NCBI RefSeq assembly: GCF_013116745.1
Contig: NZ_JABFOE010000016.1
Coordinates: 18,200-82,199 of the forward strand
Direction of reading: 5' to 3'
Source of the DNA: Arthrobacter sp. 260
GTDB taxonomy: Bacteria; Actinomycetota; Actinomycetes; Actinomycetales; Micrococcaceae
DNA length: 64,000 nt
Within the stretch, counting starts at the first letter, position 1; each line of letters opens with the position of its first letter. The notes beneath the pieces were generated by a model. That model did not search any database, was not told where the DNA came from, and saw nothing but the letters and a program-made list of their open reading frames with translations. Position numbers and translations under genes: made by a program. Shown here piece after piece: positions 46,988 to 56,251 of the stretch.

Positions 46988-48265
46988 TTACGGCCGGCGG
47001 TCGAAGATGAGCTGCTGCACGTCGAGGTATCCGGACTGGAAGCCGGCCCTCGAATAGCACAGGTAAAACCGCCACATCCGCTGGAAGACGTCGTCGAAGC
47101 CGAGGGCCGAGACGTCGTCGGCGTGGGCGAGGAAACGTTCCTCCCACAGCCTGAGGGTTTGCGCGTAGTGGTCGCCCATGGAGAGCCGCTCACGCACGCG
47201 CAGGCTCGTGTAGCGGTCGGTGATGTCCTCGATCGCGCGGACCGAGGGGATGAAGCCACCCGGGAAGATGTACTTGTGGATCCAGGTGTAGGACCGGCGG
47301 GTCACCATCATGCGCTCGTGCGGCATGGTGATTGCCTGGATGGCCACCCGGCCGTCGGGGGCCAATAGCCGGTCGATGGTCTGGAAGTACACGCCCCAGT
47401 ACTCGTAGCCCACCGCCTCGATCATCTCCACCGAGACGATCGCATCGTATTGGCCCTCGACCGCGCGGTAATCCTTCAGCTCGATGGTGACCAGGTGGGA
47501 CAACCCGGCGTCGGCGACGCGCTGCTCCGCCAGTTCCTTCTGCTCGCTCGACAGGGTCACCGAGACCACTGTGGCCCCGCGGCGGGCCGCACGGATGGCC
47601 AGCTCGCCCCAGCCGGTCCCGATCTCCAGCACCCGGGTTCCCTCGCCGACGTCGGCCTGGTCCAGCAGGCGGTCGACCTTGCGCTGCTGGGCTTCGGGTA
47701 GGTCCTCCCACCGTGCATCCAGCAGTTGCGGCCCGTTCGCATCGAACAGGGCGCTGGAGTAGGACATGGTGTCGTCCAGGAACAGGTTGAACAGGTCGTT
47801 GGACAGGTCATAGTGCCGGGAGATGTTGGACCGGGTGTTGACCTTGGTGTTGCGCTCCTTGCGGGGCGGCTTGGGCAGGTACAGCCCGCGCAGCTTCTGC
47901 AGCGGGACCGGCACCAGGTGCGCGGCCTGTGCTGCGAAGACCTGCATCACCTCGGTGAGGTCCGACGCCGTCCAGTCCTGGGCCATGTAGGCCTCGCCCA
48001 GCCCGATCAGCCCGTTATCGCCCAGCCGGGCGAAGAAATCGTCCGGACGGTGGATCCGCATCTCGGGACGGGGTCCCCCGCCGGGCGCACCCAGTACGGT
48101 GCCGTCGTCGTACAGGACCCGCAGCTGCAGGCGGTTCACGGCCGCGGTGAAGATCTTTTCGGCGAGCGCCGCGGCAACCTTGTTCCGGGGGCCCGACGGA
48201 ACGTTGGCGATACCGGGCCAAAACTCCGGATCTACGTCTTCCTCGGAACGAACAAGGGTACTCAT
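46988..48265 (-). CDS. Cyclopropane-fatty-acyl-phospholipid synthase
   Basis: 425 residues. The SAM-binding motif VLEIGTGWGELAIRAARRG and the active region VEMIEAVGYEYWGVYF, plus the canonical YIFPGGFIPSV, are intact. A helical N-terminal third of about 150 residues binds the membrane lipid. It transfers a methylene group from SAM to a cis double bond of phospholipid acyl chains. It overlaps the DUF1365 gene by four bases, and its divergent paralogue follows it. Confidence 0.92.
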   Translation of the reverse strand: MSTLVRSEEDVDPEFWPGIANVPSGPRNKVAAALAEKIFTAAVNRLQLRVLYDDGTVLGAPGGGPRPEMRIHRPDDFFARLGDNGLIGLGEAYMAQDWTASDLTEVMQVFAAQAAHLVPVPLQKLRGLYLPKPPRKERNTKVNTRSNISRHYDLSNDLFNLFLDDTMSYSSALFDANGPQLLDARWEDLPEAQQRKVDRLLDQADVGEGTRVLEIGTGWGELAIRAARRGATVVSVTLSSEQKELAEQRVADAGLSHLVTIELKDYRAVEGQYDAIVSVEMIEAVGYEYWGVYFQTIDRLLAPDGRVAIQAITMPHERMMVTRRSYTWIHKYIFPGGFIPSVRAIEDITDRYTSLRVRERLSMGDHYAQTLRLWEERFLAHADDVSALGFDDVFQRMWRFYLCYSRAGFQSGYLDVQQLIFDRRP

Positions 48266-49017
48266 CGAACTGCCTCCTGTGAATCATGGTGTGGCCTGGT
48301 GCGAACGGGCAACCGGCGCATCCAGAGTTTAACTCCCTGCCACCTGATCTGCGCAGCCGCGCGGAGGGGTGCAACAGGGATGGCGGTGATCATGCGGACA
48401 ACGTTGCCGGTGGTGGCGGGCAGGCGGTGGCCCGCCATCGTTGCGATAAAGGGCGATTGGCCGTCCCGGTGAAGCGTGATCGCGATGCTGAGGCGTTCTG
48501 CCGGTTCCGGGACCCGCATCTCGTAACTGCCCGACACGTCGTTAAACGGCGACACATAGAACGCCTTCTCGGTGACAGCGCGGCCTGCCTGGTCCGGGTT
48601 CAGCAGATAGCAGTGCCGCTCCCCGTAGGTGTTGTGCACCTCGGCGATCACGGCGGCCAGTGTTCCGTCGGTGCGGTGGCACCAGAACAGGCTCAAAGGA
48701 TTGAATACGTGCCCGAGCACCCGGCCACTGGCCAGCATGGTGACGGTCCCGCCGTCGTCGTCGATACCCTGGGTCGCCAGGTACGCGGCGACGTTGGACC
48801 GGATTGACCGCTCGGGGTCCCCCAGGTGGTCGGCGGCAGAGAACACAGCGAACGGCCGCAGCCACCAGGGCAGCTGTGGCAGGTCATCGAGGTCCACGAA
48901 CCAGCTGTAGCTGCGGTACGTGAACTCGTTATGCAGCGGCGACCGGCGCACATGCCGGATCGTCGTCGGGTACAGGGCGGACGGGCCGTGGTCCGCACGG
49001 TGGGGAGCGTGGCTCAT
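48262..49017 (-). CDS. DUF1365 family protein
   Basis: 251 residues. The family pattern is clear: YPTTIRHVRRSPLHNEFTYRSY at the start, GHVFNPLSLFWCH in the middle and NTYGERHCYLL, then KAFYVSPFNDVSGSYEMRV. DUF1365 genes accompany cyclopropane-synthase-like methyltransferases and FAD oxidoreductases in many bacteria. The biochemical role is not established. ATGA overlaps on both sides tie it tightly to its neighbours. Confidence 0.93.
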   Translation of the reverse strand: MSHAPHRADHGPSALYPTTIRHVRRSPLHNEFTYRSYSWFVDLDDLPQLPWWLRPFAVFSAADHLGDPERSIRSNVAAYLATQGIDDDGGTVTMLASGRVLGHVFNPLSLFWCHRTDGTLAAVIAEVHNTYGERHCYLLNPDQAGRAVTEKAFYVSPFNDVSGSYEMRVPEPAERLSIAITLHRDGQSPFIATMAGHRLPATTGNVVRMITAIPVAPLRAAAQIRWQGVKLWMRRLPVRTRPHHDSQEAVR

Positions 49018-50387
49018 GACGGGACGTCCACCAGTGCGGCGTCGAGGGGTTCGGCGTCCCAGGAGCCGCCGAGGCGTTCAGCGGCCCGGAGCCCGGAGAG
49101 CGCCCCGTCCTCGTGGAACCCCCACCCGTGATAGGCGCCCGCAAAGGCGATCCGGTCGTCGCTGAGCTCGGCCAGCCGGCGCTGCGCGGCGAGCGAGGAC
49201 GGCGTGTACTGCGGGTGTTCGTAGGTCATCGACCGCAGCACCGACTCCGGCGCAATCTCGTCGCGCTCTCCGAGGCTGACCAGGAAGCGGTGCCCGGTGC
49301 GCCCCTCGAGGCGCTGCAGCCGTGTCAGGTCGTAGGTGACCAGGACCCGGTCAGGGCTCGCTTCGCAGGACGGCAGCCGGTAGTTCCAGGAGGACCGGAC
49401 GGCGTCGGTCCTCGGCAGCACCGACTCGTCAGTGTGGAAGAGGGTGTGGTTGGTCGAGTACGGCATATCCCCGAGCACCTGCTGCTCGACCGGTCCGGCG
49501 TCGCCCAGCATGGCGAGCGCCTGGTGCGGGTGGGTCGCGATGACTGCCGCATCGTAGGTTTCGGTGTCGCCGTTGGACGTGACGACGACGGCGTCCCCCA
49601 CCCTCAGCACCTCGGCGACGGGCGACCCGAGCCGCACCTCCTCGATGTGCTCGAGCACCCGGCTGACGTACTCCCCCGACCCGCCCGTCACTGTTCGCCA
49701 CTGCGGCGACCCCTTGATGGTGAGCATTCCGTGGTGCGACATGAAGGAAAAGAGGTACCGCGCCGGGTAGGCGAGCGCCGTCGACGGGTCGCAGGACCAC
49801 ACCGCCGAGACCACAGGAGTCATGAAGTGGGAGGTGAAGTACTTGCTGAATCGTCCCCGGGCGAGGAATTCGCCGAGCGTCATCCCGTCATCCTCACCGG
49901 TAGCCCCCAGCAGTGCGCGGGCGTCCCGTTGGAAACGGAGGACTTCGAGCAGCATCTTCAGGTACCTGCCACGGCGCAACACTCCGGGCTGACCGAATAC
50001 CCCGCGCCGACCTTTCGCGCCGGCGTATTCGAGCCCGCACCCATCGCACCGCACCGACATGGTCATGTCGGAGTCCTGGGTGGGGACTCCCAGTTCACCA
50101 AACAGCCGCAGCAGCGTCGGGTAGGTGCGGTCGTTGTGGACGATAAACCCGGTGTCGACGCCCGAGGTGGTGCCGTCAGCCATCGGCATCTGGTGGGTGT
50201 GGGCGTGGCCGCCGGCGCGGTCGTCGGCTTCGTAGAGGGTGACCGAGTGGTGACGGCTCAGCACATAGGCGGCAGTCAGCCCTGCCACGCCACTGCCGAC
50301 GACGGCGATCCGGCGACGGACGCCCGGCTCGTTGGAGCCGACATCGGGCGTGTCAAGGTCCGGCATGCCATGCTGTTGCTCAGTCAT
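49014..50387 (-). CDS. FAD-dependent amine-oxidase-like oxidoreductase
   Basis: 457 residues from the ATG at 50387 with GGAGGAG upstream. Dinucleotide motif VVGSGVAGLTAAYVLSRHHSVTLYEADDRAGGHAH (in parts) at about 30-65, then HNDRTYPTLLRLF and the closing FAD segment IAFAGAYHGWGFHEDGALSG. Members of this group desaturate or oxidise lipid chains in clusters with DUF1365 and cyclopropane synthases. It heads the four-gene operon and diverges from a LysR gene. Confidence 0.92.
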   Translation of the reverse strand: MTEQQHGMPDLDTPDVGSNEPGVRRRIAVVGSGVAGLTAAYVLSRHHSVTLYEADDRAGGHAHTHQMPMADGTTSGVDTGFIVHNDRTYPTLLRLFGELGVPTQDSDMTMSVRCDGCGLEYAGAKGRRGVFGQPGVLRRGRYLKMLLEVLRFQRDARALLGATGEDDGMTLGEFLARGRFSKYFTSHFMTPVVSAVWSCDPSTALAYPARYLFSFMSHHGMLTIKGSPQWRTVTGGSGEYVSRVLEHIEEVRLGSPVAEVLRVGDAVVVTSNGDTETYDAAVIATHPHQALAMLGDAGPVEQQVLGDMPYSTNHTLFHTDESVLPRTDAVRSSWNYRLPSCEASPDRVLVTYDLTRLQRLEGRTGHRFLVSLGERDEIAPESVLRSMTYEHPQYTPSSLAAQRRLAELSDDRIAFAGAYHGWGFHEDGALSGLRAAERLGGSWDAEPLDAALVDVPS

Positions 50388-50588
50388 CTGCGCTCCTCCG
50401 CGTAGGTTTGCGTGAGGCGTCCAGCCGGTCGATCCGACCGTCCGACACCTCACCACAGGCCTCCCAGAGGGAAAACGCCTGTTGTAAATATAGTTTGGTT
50501 ATTGTTCGGAGACGGATCATTGACGGATTGGTGCCCATCCCGGGCTGCGGATCGTGGGTGGACCTCCCGAATGCTGAAAGGATTGCCA

Positions 50589-51512
50589 GTGGTCAACCCG
50601 GTGCATTTGCGCACGCTTCTGGAGGTCATCCGGCTGGGCTCGTTCACTGCGGCGGCGTCCCGGCTGGGGTACACGGCGTCGGCGGTGTCGCAGCAGATGT
50701 CAGCACTGGAGCGGGACACCGGGGCCACCCTGTTTGAGCGGTCCGCACGCAGCGCGGTGCCCACGGAGGCGGCAGTCGTCATGTCACGCCATGCGGCGAA
50801 GGTGCTCACCGACATCGATGCCCTGTTGGCCTCGACGGCACGGGCCGAGGCCGAGCCGACCCAGGAACTACGGTTGGGGATCTTCCCGAGCCTCGCCACC
50901 TACGCGCTGCCGCGGCTGCTCGGCACCCCCGAATGGCGTCGGTTGGGGATCAGCCTGAAGGTGTACGTCGCAGAACCAGGTCAGACGATCCAGGGGCTGC
51001 GGACCGGCGGCGAACTCGACCTCGCCCTGGTGTTCCAGGTGGGCCAGGGCGGACTGGCCTGGCCGTCGTCGGTCAGTCGCCAGTGGATCGGGGACGACAA
51101 TTTCCGGGTGGTGCTCCCGGCGTCGTGGGGCATCCAGCCTGGAGCCGCGGTCAGCGCCGACCAGTTATCCGACATGCCGTGGATCATGCACCACCCCGGG
51201 ACTGCCGACGCCACGGTGATTGAACGGCTGTTCGCCAGCTGCAACCTGCACCCCCGGGTAGTGGCATACTGCGACGATTTCAACGCCAGCCTGGCAATGG
51301 CCGCCGCCGGGCTCGGCGCTGCGCTGGTGCCCGACCTTGCCATGACGCACGGCCCACCTTCGGTGGTGGCGCTGGATGTCCCCGAGATCCGACTGGCCCG
51401 CAGCATCTTCGCCCTGCAGATCGGCGACCGGCAGACCACCAGGGTGCGGCTCTTCATGGACCAGCTCGCCGCCATCCTGAAGGCACAGAGCATCGAACCG
51501 GTCCGCAGTTAG
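50589..51512 (+). CDS. LysR family transcriptional regulator
   Basis: 307 residues from the GTG at 50589, preceded by AAAGGA; the longer frame extends without a fitting site. HTH: HLRTLLEVIRLGSFTAAASRLGYTASAVSQQMSALE (in parts). Effector part from 90 with LRLGIFPSLATYALPRL. Its start is about 200 bp from the divergent lipid-modification operon, its probable target. The end overlaps the metE stop by four bases. Confidence 0.9.
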   Translation: MVNPVHLRTLLEVIRLGSFTAAASRLGYTASAVSQQMSALERDTGATLFERSARSAVPTEAAVVMSRHAAKVLTDIDALLASTARAEAEPTQELRLGIFPSLATYALPRLLGTPEWRRLGISLKVYVAEPGQTIQGLRTGGELDLALVFQVGQGGLAWPSSVSRQWIGDDNFRVVLPASWGIQPGAAVSADQLSDMPWIMHHPGTADATVIERLFASCNLHPRVVAYCDDFNASLAMAAAGLGAALVPDLAMTHGPPSVVALDVPEIRLARSIFALQIGDRQTTRVRLFMDQLAAILKAQSIEPVRS

Positions 51513-53824
51513 AGAGTCGCCCTCACCCGCACGGCAGCGTTGACCAGGTTGCCCAGCGACTCGGTGGTTTCCGCGTAGCCCCTGGTCTTCAGACCGCAGT
51601 CGGGATTGACCCAGAGCTGCCGGGCCGGCACATGCTGGACCGCCTTCCCCAGGAGGTCAGCGACCTCGTCCTCATCCGGGACCCGTGGTGAGTGGATGTC
51701 GTACACCCCCGGCCCCACACCCCGCGCGAACCCGTGCGCCTGCAGGTCGTGTACCACTTCCATCCGCGACCGGGCGGCCTCGATCGATGTGACATCGGCG
51801 TCGAGGCCGTCAATCGCCTCGATGATGGCGCCGAACTCGGAATAGCAGAGGTGGGTGTGCACCTGCGTGGACGGCGCCGCCCCGGAGGTTGCCAGCCGGA
51901 AGGAGTTGACCGACCAGGCCAGGTAATCCGGCCGCTGCGCCTCCCGGAGGGGCAGCAGCTCACGGAGCGCCGGTTCGTCCACCTGGATCACCCGGATACC
52001 TGCACGCTGCAGGTCGCTCACCTCATCGCGGAGTGCGAGGGCCACCTGGTTGGCCGTCTCCCCCAGCGGCAGGTCCTCCCGGACGAATGACCAAGCCAGG
52101 ATGGTGACCGGACCGGTCAGCATCCCCTTCACCGGTTTGCTGGTCAAGGACTGGGCGTACTCGGCCCACCGCACGGTGATCGGTGCTGGGCGGCTGACGT
52201 CCCCCCACAGGATCGACGGCCGGGTACACCGCGACCCGTAGGACTGCACCCACCCGTTCACCGTGACATCGAAGCCATCCAGATGTTCGGCGAAGTATTG
52301 CACCATGTCGTTGCGCTCCGGCTCACCGTGCACCAGCACGTCAAAGCCCAGGGCCTCCTGCAGTGCGATGACCCGCGCTATCTCCTCCTGCATCAGGGCG
52401 GTGTATTCCCCTACGGTGAGGTCCCCCCGGTTGAACCGGGCCCGTGCCGACCGCACCTCGGCGGTCTGCGGGAACGATCCGATGGTGGTGGTGGGAAGCA
52501 CCGGCAGCTTCAGGGCCCGCTCCTGAGCGGCGACCCGCTCCGGGTACGGCCCGCGGGTGAAGTCCGACGGCGTGAGTGAGCCGAGCCGCTCCCTCACCTC
52601 TGGCCGGTTGACGCCGACGGCTGATGCGCGGGAGGCCAGCACCGCGGTGGCGTCGGCGATGGCGCCGTCGATCGATCCGGCGGGCGACCCATCCACCAGC
52701 CGGGACAGGGTGAGTACCTCGGCGACCTTCTGGTCGGCGAAGGCCAGCCACGACCGCAGGGCGGGATCGAGGTCCGGTTCGTCGTCGACGTCGTGCGGGA
52801 CGTGTTGCAGGGAGGTGGAAGTCGCCACCGTGACCCGGCCGACCGACCCGGCGAGGGTGTCGAGGCGGCCTGCCACGGCTGCCAGGTCCGCCTTCCAGAT
52901 GTTGTGGCCGTCCACCACCCCGGCCACCAGGGTGGTGCCACCCAGGAGGGCCAGGTCCTGGGCCGGGGGCAGGCCGCCCTTGACGAGGTCCAGGTGCAGC
53001 GCGTCGATGCCGGTGCCTGCAAGGACCGGGAGCAGCGGTCCAAGTGAGCCGTACTGGGTGGTGACGAGCAGTGAGGGACGTTCGGCCGCCCCGGCGAGGT
53101 AGCGGTAGGCGCGCTCGACGGCGGCCGCCACCTCAGCCTCGGGGACCACCTGGTCCGCCACCAGCGCCGGTTCCTCCAGTTGCACCCAGTGGGTCCCAGC
53201 AGCCGCCAGCCGGCCCAGCAGATCCGCGTAGAGCGGCAGCAGGTCCTCGAGCCGGCTCAGCGGGGAGAACCCGTCGGGCGCCTCGTCCGCTGCCTTGCTG
53301 AGCAGGAGGAACGTGACCGGGCCGATGAGGGTGGGACGCACAGTGATCCCCAGGTCAGCGGCCTCGCTGACGGTGCGTAGTATCCAGTCGTTGGCCAGCG
53401 TGAACCGGGTCTCGGGTCCGATCTCCGGGACCAGGTAGTGGTAGTTGGTATCGAACCACTTGGTCATTTCCAGGGGCGGCCGCCCGGCGTCGCCGCGGGC
53501 GAGAGTGAAGTAGGCGTCCAACCCCAGTGACCCGTCGCCGTCGTACAGGTCCTGGAACCGGGCTGGCACCGCGCCGAAGGTGACAGCCGTATCGAGCACC
53601 TGGTCATACAGGGAGAAGGACGCCGGGATGGCCGACGCGGTCTGTGACAGCCCCAGGCTGGCGAGCCGGGCGTAGCCGTCCTGGCGGAGCTGGCGGGCGC
53701 TGGCTTCCAACTCCGCCGCGGAGGTTCTGGACGCCCAATAGGACTCGACTGCCGTCTTCAGTTCGCGCCGGGGGCCGATGCGTGGGTAGCCGATGATCGT
53801 GGCTGCGGGGAATTCACTGCTCAT
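51509..53824 (-). CDS. metE: Cobalamin-independent methionine synthase
   Basis: 771 residues, two (beta/alpha)8 barrels as normal. Zinc ligands are in the HTHLCYSEF segment (His and Cys, near 655) and NPDCGLKTRGY (Cys, near 740); folate-site motif GPVTFLLLSKA in the N-terminal half. It transfers the methyl group from methyltetrahydrofolate to homocysteine. It starts 30 bp downstream of metF, so the pair is one operon that supplies its own methyl donor. Confidence 0.97.
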   Translation of the reverse strand: MSSEFPAATIIGYPRIGPRRELKTAVESYWASRTSAAELEASARQLRQDGYARLASLGLSQTASAIPASFSLYDQVLDTAVTFGAVPARFQDLYDGDGSLGLDAYFTLARGDAGRPPLEMTKWFDTNYHYLVPEIGPETRFTLANDWILRTVSEAADLGITVRPTLIGPVTFLLLSKAADEAPDGFSPLSRLEDLLPLYADLLGRLAAAGTHWVQLEEPALVADQVVPEAEVAAAVERAYRYLAGAAERPSLLVTTQYGSLGPLLPVLAGTGIDALHLDLVKGGLPPAQDLALLGGTTLVAGVVDGHNIWKADLAAVAGRLDTLAGSVGRVTVATSTSLQHVPHDVDDEPDLDPALRSWLAFADQKVAEVLTLSRLVDGSPAGSIDGAIADATAVLASRASAVGVNRPEVRERLGSLTPSDFTRGPYPERVAAQERALKLPVLPTTTIGSFPQTAEVRSARARFNRGDLTVGEYTALMQEEIARVIALQEALGFDVLVHGEPERNDMVQYFAEHLDGFDVTVNGWVQSYGSRCTRPSILWGDVSRPAPITVRWAEYAQSLTSKPVKGMLTGPVTILAWSFVREDLPLGETANQVALALRDEVSDLQRAGIRVIQVDEPALRELLPLREAQRPDYLAWSVNSFRLATSGAAPSTQVHTHLCYSEFGAIIEAIDGLDADVTSIEAARSRMEVVHDLQAHGFARGVGPGVYDIHSPRVPDEDEVADLLGKAVQHVPARQLWVNPDCGLKTRGYAETTESLGNLVNAAVRVRATL

Positions 53825-53854
53825 GGAGGTAAACCCTTCGGAAGTATTGGTGGG

Positions 53855-54772
53855 TCAGGCGGTCTGGCTCAGGCCCGGCGCTGGTGGTCGGCTCAGGTCG
53901 AGTCGGTCCAGGACGTCCAGTGCCGCCGCGTGCTCATTGAAGGTGTAGATGTGGATGCCCGGGGCGCCGTCGTTCAGCGCCGCGTGCGCCAGGTCCACGG
54001 TGGCGCGGACGCCGATCCGCCGGCGTTCGGCGTCGTCCACCGCGCTGACCAGCCGGTCCTTCAACCGGGCATCGATCTGGAGTCCCGCGAGTTCACTGAG
54101 TCGTTCCAGCCGGCGGACGCTCGTGAAGGGGATGACGCCTGGGATGATCGGAATCTCCACGCCGGCACGGCGGGCCCTGCGCAGGAGCTGGCTGTATTGC
54201 TCCGGCGCGAAGTAGACCTGGGTGATAGCGAAGTCCGCTCCCGCCGCTTGCTTGGCCAGCAGCACTTCAATGTCGTGCTCGGTGCTCGGCGATTCCGGGT
54301 GCTTCGTGGTGTAGGCGGCGACGCCGACGGCGACCCGGCCAGCGCACAGATGTGCCGTGAGCTGCCGTTCAGCCTGGCGGATCAGCTCCACCAGCTCGCT
54401 GGCGTGCTGCAGATCGCCCTCGGGCAGCGAGCGGTCAAGGGGGCGGTCGCCGCGGAGGGCGAGGATGCCGCGCACCCCTCGGGAAATCAGTTCGTACACC
54501 AGCTGCACCAGATAGTCCCGGGAGTTCCCTACACACGTGAGGTGGGCCAGCGGTTTCAGGCTGGTCTCGTCCAGGAGGCGCTTCAGCAGTCCGACGGCGG
54601 TGTCGCGGTTGGAGCCGGAGGCACCATAGGTTACTGAGACGAAGTCCGGTCGGGTATCTTCAAGCGCGCGGATGGTGCGCCACATCCCTTCCTCGGCGCT
54701 GGTGGTGCGTGGCGGGAACAGCTCGTAGGAGAGGGCGGGGTAGGTGGGCGGCGGCGGGAGTGGATATGACAT
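53855..54772 (-). CDS. metF: Methylenetetrahydrofolate reductase
   Basis: 305 residues from the ATG at 54772; the frame extends upstream into the leader but without conservation. Motifs: SYELFPPRTTSAEEG, FVSVTYGASGSNRD, HLTCVGNSRDYL, GILALRGDRP, and the substrate segment ADFAITQVYFAPEQY with FIPGVIP-like IIPGVIPF. It reduces methylene-THF to methyl-THF for MetE. The long structured leader ahead of it suggests RNA-level control. Confidence 0.96.
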   Translation of the reverse strand: MSYPLPPPPTYPALSYELFPPRTTSAEEGMWRTIRALEDTRPDFVSVTYGASGSNRDTAVGLLKRLLDETSLKPLAHLTCVGNSRDYLVQLVYELISRGVRGILALRGDRPLDRSLPEGDLQHASELVELIRQAERQLTAHLCAGRVAVGVAAYTTKHPESPSTEHDIEVLLAKQAAGADFAITQVYFAPEQYSQLLRRARRAGVEIPIIPGVIPFTSVRRLERLSELAGLQIDARLKDRLVSAVDDAERRRIGVRATVDLAHAALNDGAPGIHIYTFNEHAAALDVLDRLDLSRPPAPGLSQTA

Positions 54773-54899
54773 TTGTGTCCTGATTCGTGAGGTCACCGCG
54801 AAACCATCGAGGGATTCGGCTGGTGAAACAATCTGGAGGAACGCAGATCCGAGTCCTGGCGTAGCGCGGCCGCGCTGACGGGAACTCCTGCGAACAAAT

Positions 54900-54948
54900 G
54901 TCAGGCCCACATGGGGGCACCCACACTCTCCGCTGGAGAGTCGCTGAC
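54900..54948 (-). ncRNA. Candidate structured leader RNA of metF-metE
   Basis: Read on the minus strand, outer arms GUCAG and CUGAC enclose two hairpins: ACUCUCC/GGAGAGU with a 3-base AGC loop, and GCCC/GGGC with a short loop, joined by GUGGGU. This is a compact three-way junction, about 130 nt before the metF start. A further hairpin, GTTAC-TTCA-GTAAC, lies just upstream at 54950-54963. The GGGUGCCCC string recalls part of the SAM-I/IV riboswitch family, but the rest of its core is not there, so the class is open. The remainder of the 360-bp gap 54773-55132 holds promoters of both sides but no other clear feature. Confidence 0.5.
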
Positions 54949-55132
54949 CCGTTACTGAAGTAACTTGGTGGCTACGCTACGCCGTCGGCCCCGCCGCATC
55001 AAGTACCCGGCGCGTCCCGTTGTCACCTGAAGAAAAAGCGTCACCCGTGGCCTTGAATCGTCCCGGGAACTTTTCTGCACCTTCCGAACGGGCGAATTTC
55101 GTGGGCGGTCAAATGCTGGGAGAATAGCAAGC

Positions 55133-56251
55133 ATGCTGAAAAACCCTTCCGGCGCCCGCCTGCTGACCCGTGTGGGAGGGCTGGTCCGCCACAAGCGGCT
55201 GCTGCTGGCCTTCAAGGCCGCCCTTGCCGCGTCCATCGCCTGGGTGATTGCCCTGCAGGTTCCCGGCGTCGCCTCCGAGTACCCGTACTACGCACCGTTG
55301 GGCGCCGTGGCCTGCATGTACCCCACCATTGCCGGCTCAGCCAAGCAGGGCATCCAGACCCTGGTGGGGCTGGCCATCGGGTTTGCGCTGGCTTTCCCGG
55401 TGATTTTCCTGGGCGACCGTTCGGTGGTGTCGGTGGCATTGGTCGTGGGACTCGGTGTGCTCGCCGCCGGGCTTCCCCACATCGGGGCGGGCCGGGACTG
55501 GATCCCCATCGCCGCCCTGTTCGTCCTGCTGCTCGGCGGGGACGATCCTGACGGGTACTCGTTCGGGTATCTGCTGCAGATGCTGGTCGGGGTGACCATC
55601 GGGCTGATTGTGAACGTGCTCATCGTGCCACCCCTGCACCTGAACGGTGTGGTGGCGGGACTGGACAGCCTCCGGTCCGCGCTCGCCCTGCAGCTGAACG
55701 ACATGGGTGAAGCCCTGCGTGAGCAGTGGCCGCCCGAGCACAAGGACTGGGCGGACCGGCAGAACAAGCTCACCACCTTCAGCAAGGAGGTGCGCACCGC
55801 AGTGCATCTTGCCGATTCCAGCAGGCACGGTAACATCCGCCAGTTCCGTCACAAACGGGACCTCGCGGCCGACTTCCATTCGCTGCAGTCAATGGAGCGC
55901 GTCACGTTCTATGTCGAAGACATGACCGAACTGCTCACCGACGTCATCTGGCGTTCCCCGGAGTCCACTCCCCTGCCCAAGCCGCTCGGCCCGCCCCTCG
56001 CTTACGCCGTGAAGCTCACCGCCACTGCAGTCGACGAATGGGACACCAAGGCCGAGTCACTGACTGACGCTGAGACCGCAGTTGAGGACCTGATGCAGCA
56101 CCTCAAGGACGTGTCCCCGGACGAACGGATTGACGCGACCGCCTCGCTGGGTATGGCGCTTCGCCGGATCCTGCTGACCATCCGCGCCGACGCCGGCCCG
56201 CAGGACCAGGACGGGATTACTCTGCCGGCTCCTGAAACGAGTGATCAATAA
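55133..56251 (+). CDS. FUSC family (aromatic acid exporter-like) membrane protein
   Basis: 372 residues. Six hydrophobic segments in the first 175 (AALAASIAWVIALQVPG, PLGAVACMYPTIAGS, GFALAFPVIFLG, VALVVGLGVLAAGLP, IPIAALFVLLLGG, MLVGVTIGLIVNVLIVPP), then a soluble helical half. This is half of a fusaric-acid-resistance-type transporter, probably acting as a dimer. Substrate unknown. The 3' end overlaps the convergent APP1 gene by 35 bp. Confidence 0.88.
   Translation: MLKNPSGARLLTRVGGLVRHKRLLLAFKAALAASIAWVIALQVPGVASEYPYYAPLGAVACMYPTIAGSAKQGIQTLVGLAIGFALAFPVIFLGDRSVVSVALVVGLGVLAAGLPHIGAGRDWIPIAALFVLLLGGDDPDGYSFGYLLQMLVGVTIGLIVNVLIVPPLHLNGVVAGLDSLRSALALQLNDMGEALREQWPPEHKDWADRQNKLTTFSKEVRTAVHLADSSRHGNIRQFRHKRDLAADFHSLQSMERVTFYVEDMTELLTDVIWRSPESTPLPKPLGPPLAYAVKLTATAVDEWDTKAESLTDAETAVEDLMQHLKDVSPDERIDATASLGMALRRILLTIRADAGPQDQDGITLPAPETSDQ

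Noticed and set aside
47000..47147. Longer start for the divergent cyclopropane-synthase paralogue
   Set aside because: The extension is the previous gene read in another frame and has an arginine-rich, shadow-type composition.
54773..54960. B12 riboswitch before metF-metE
   Set aside because: The B12 box and the surrounding conserved core could not be found on the transcribed strand; only the three-way junction is supported.
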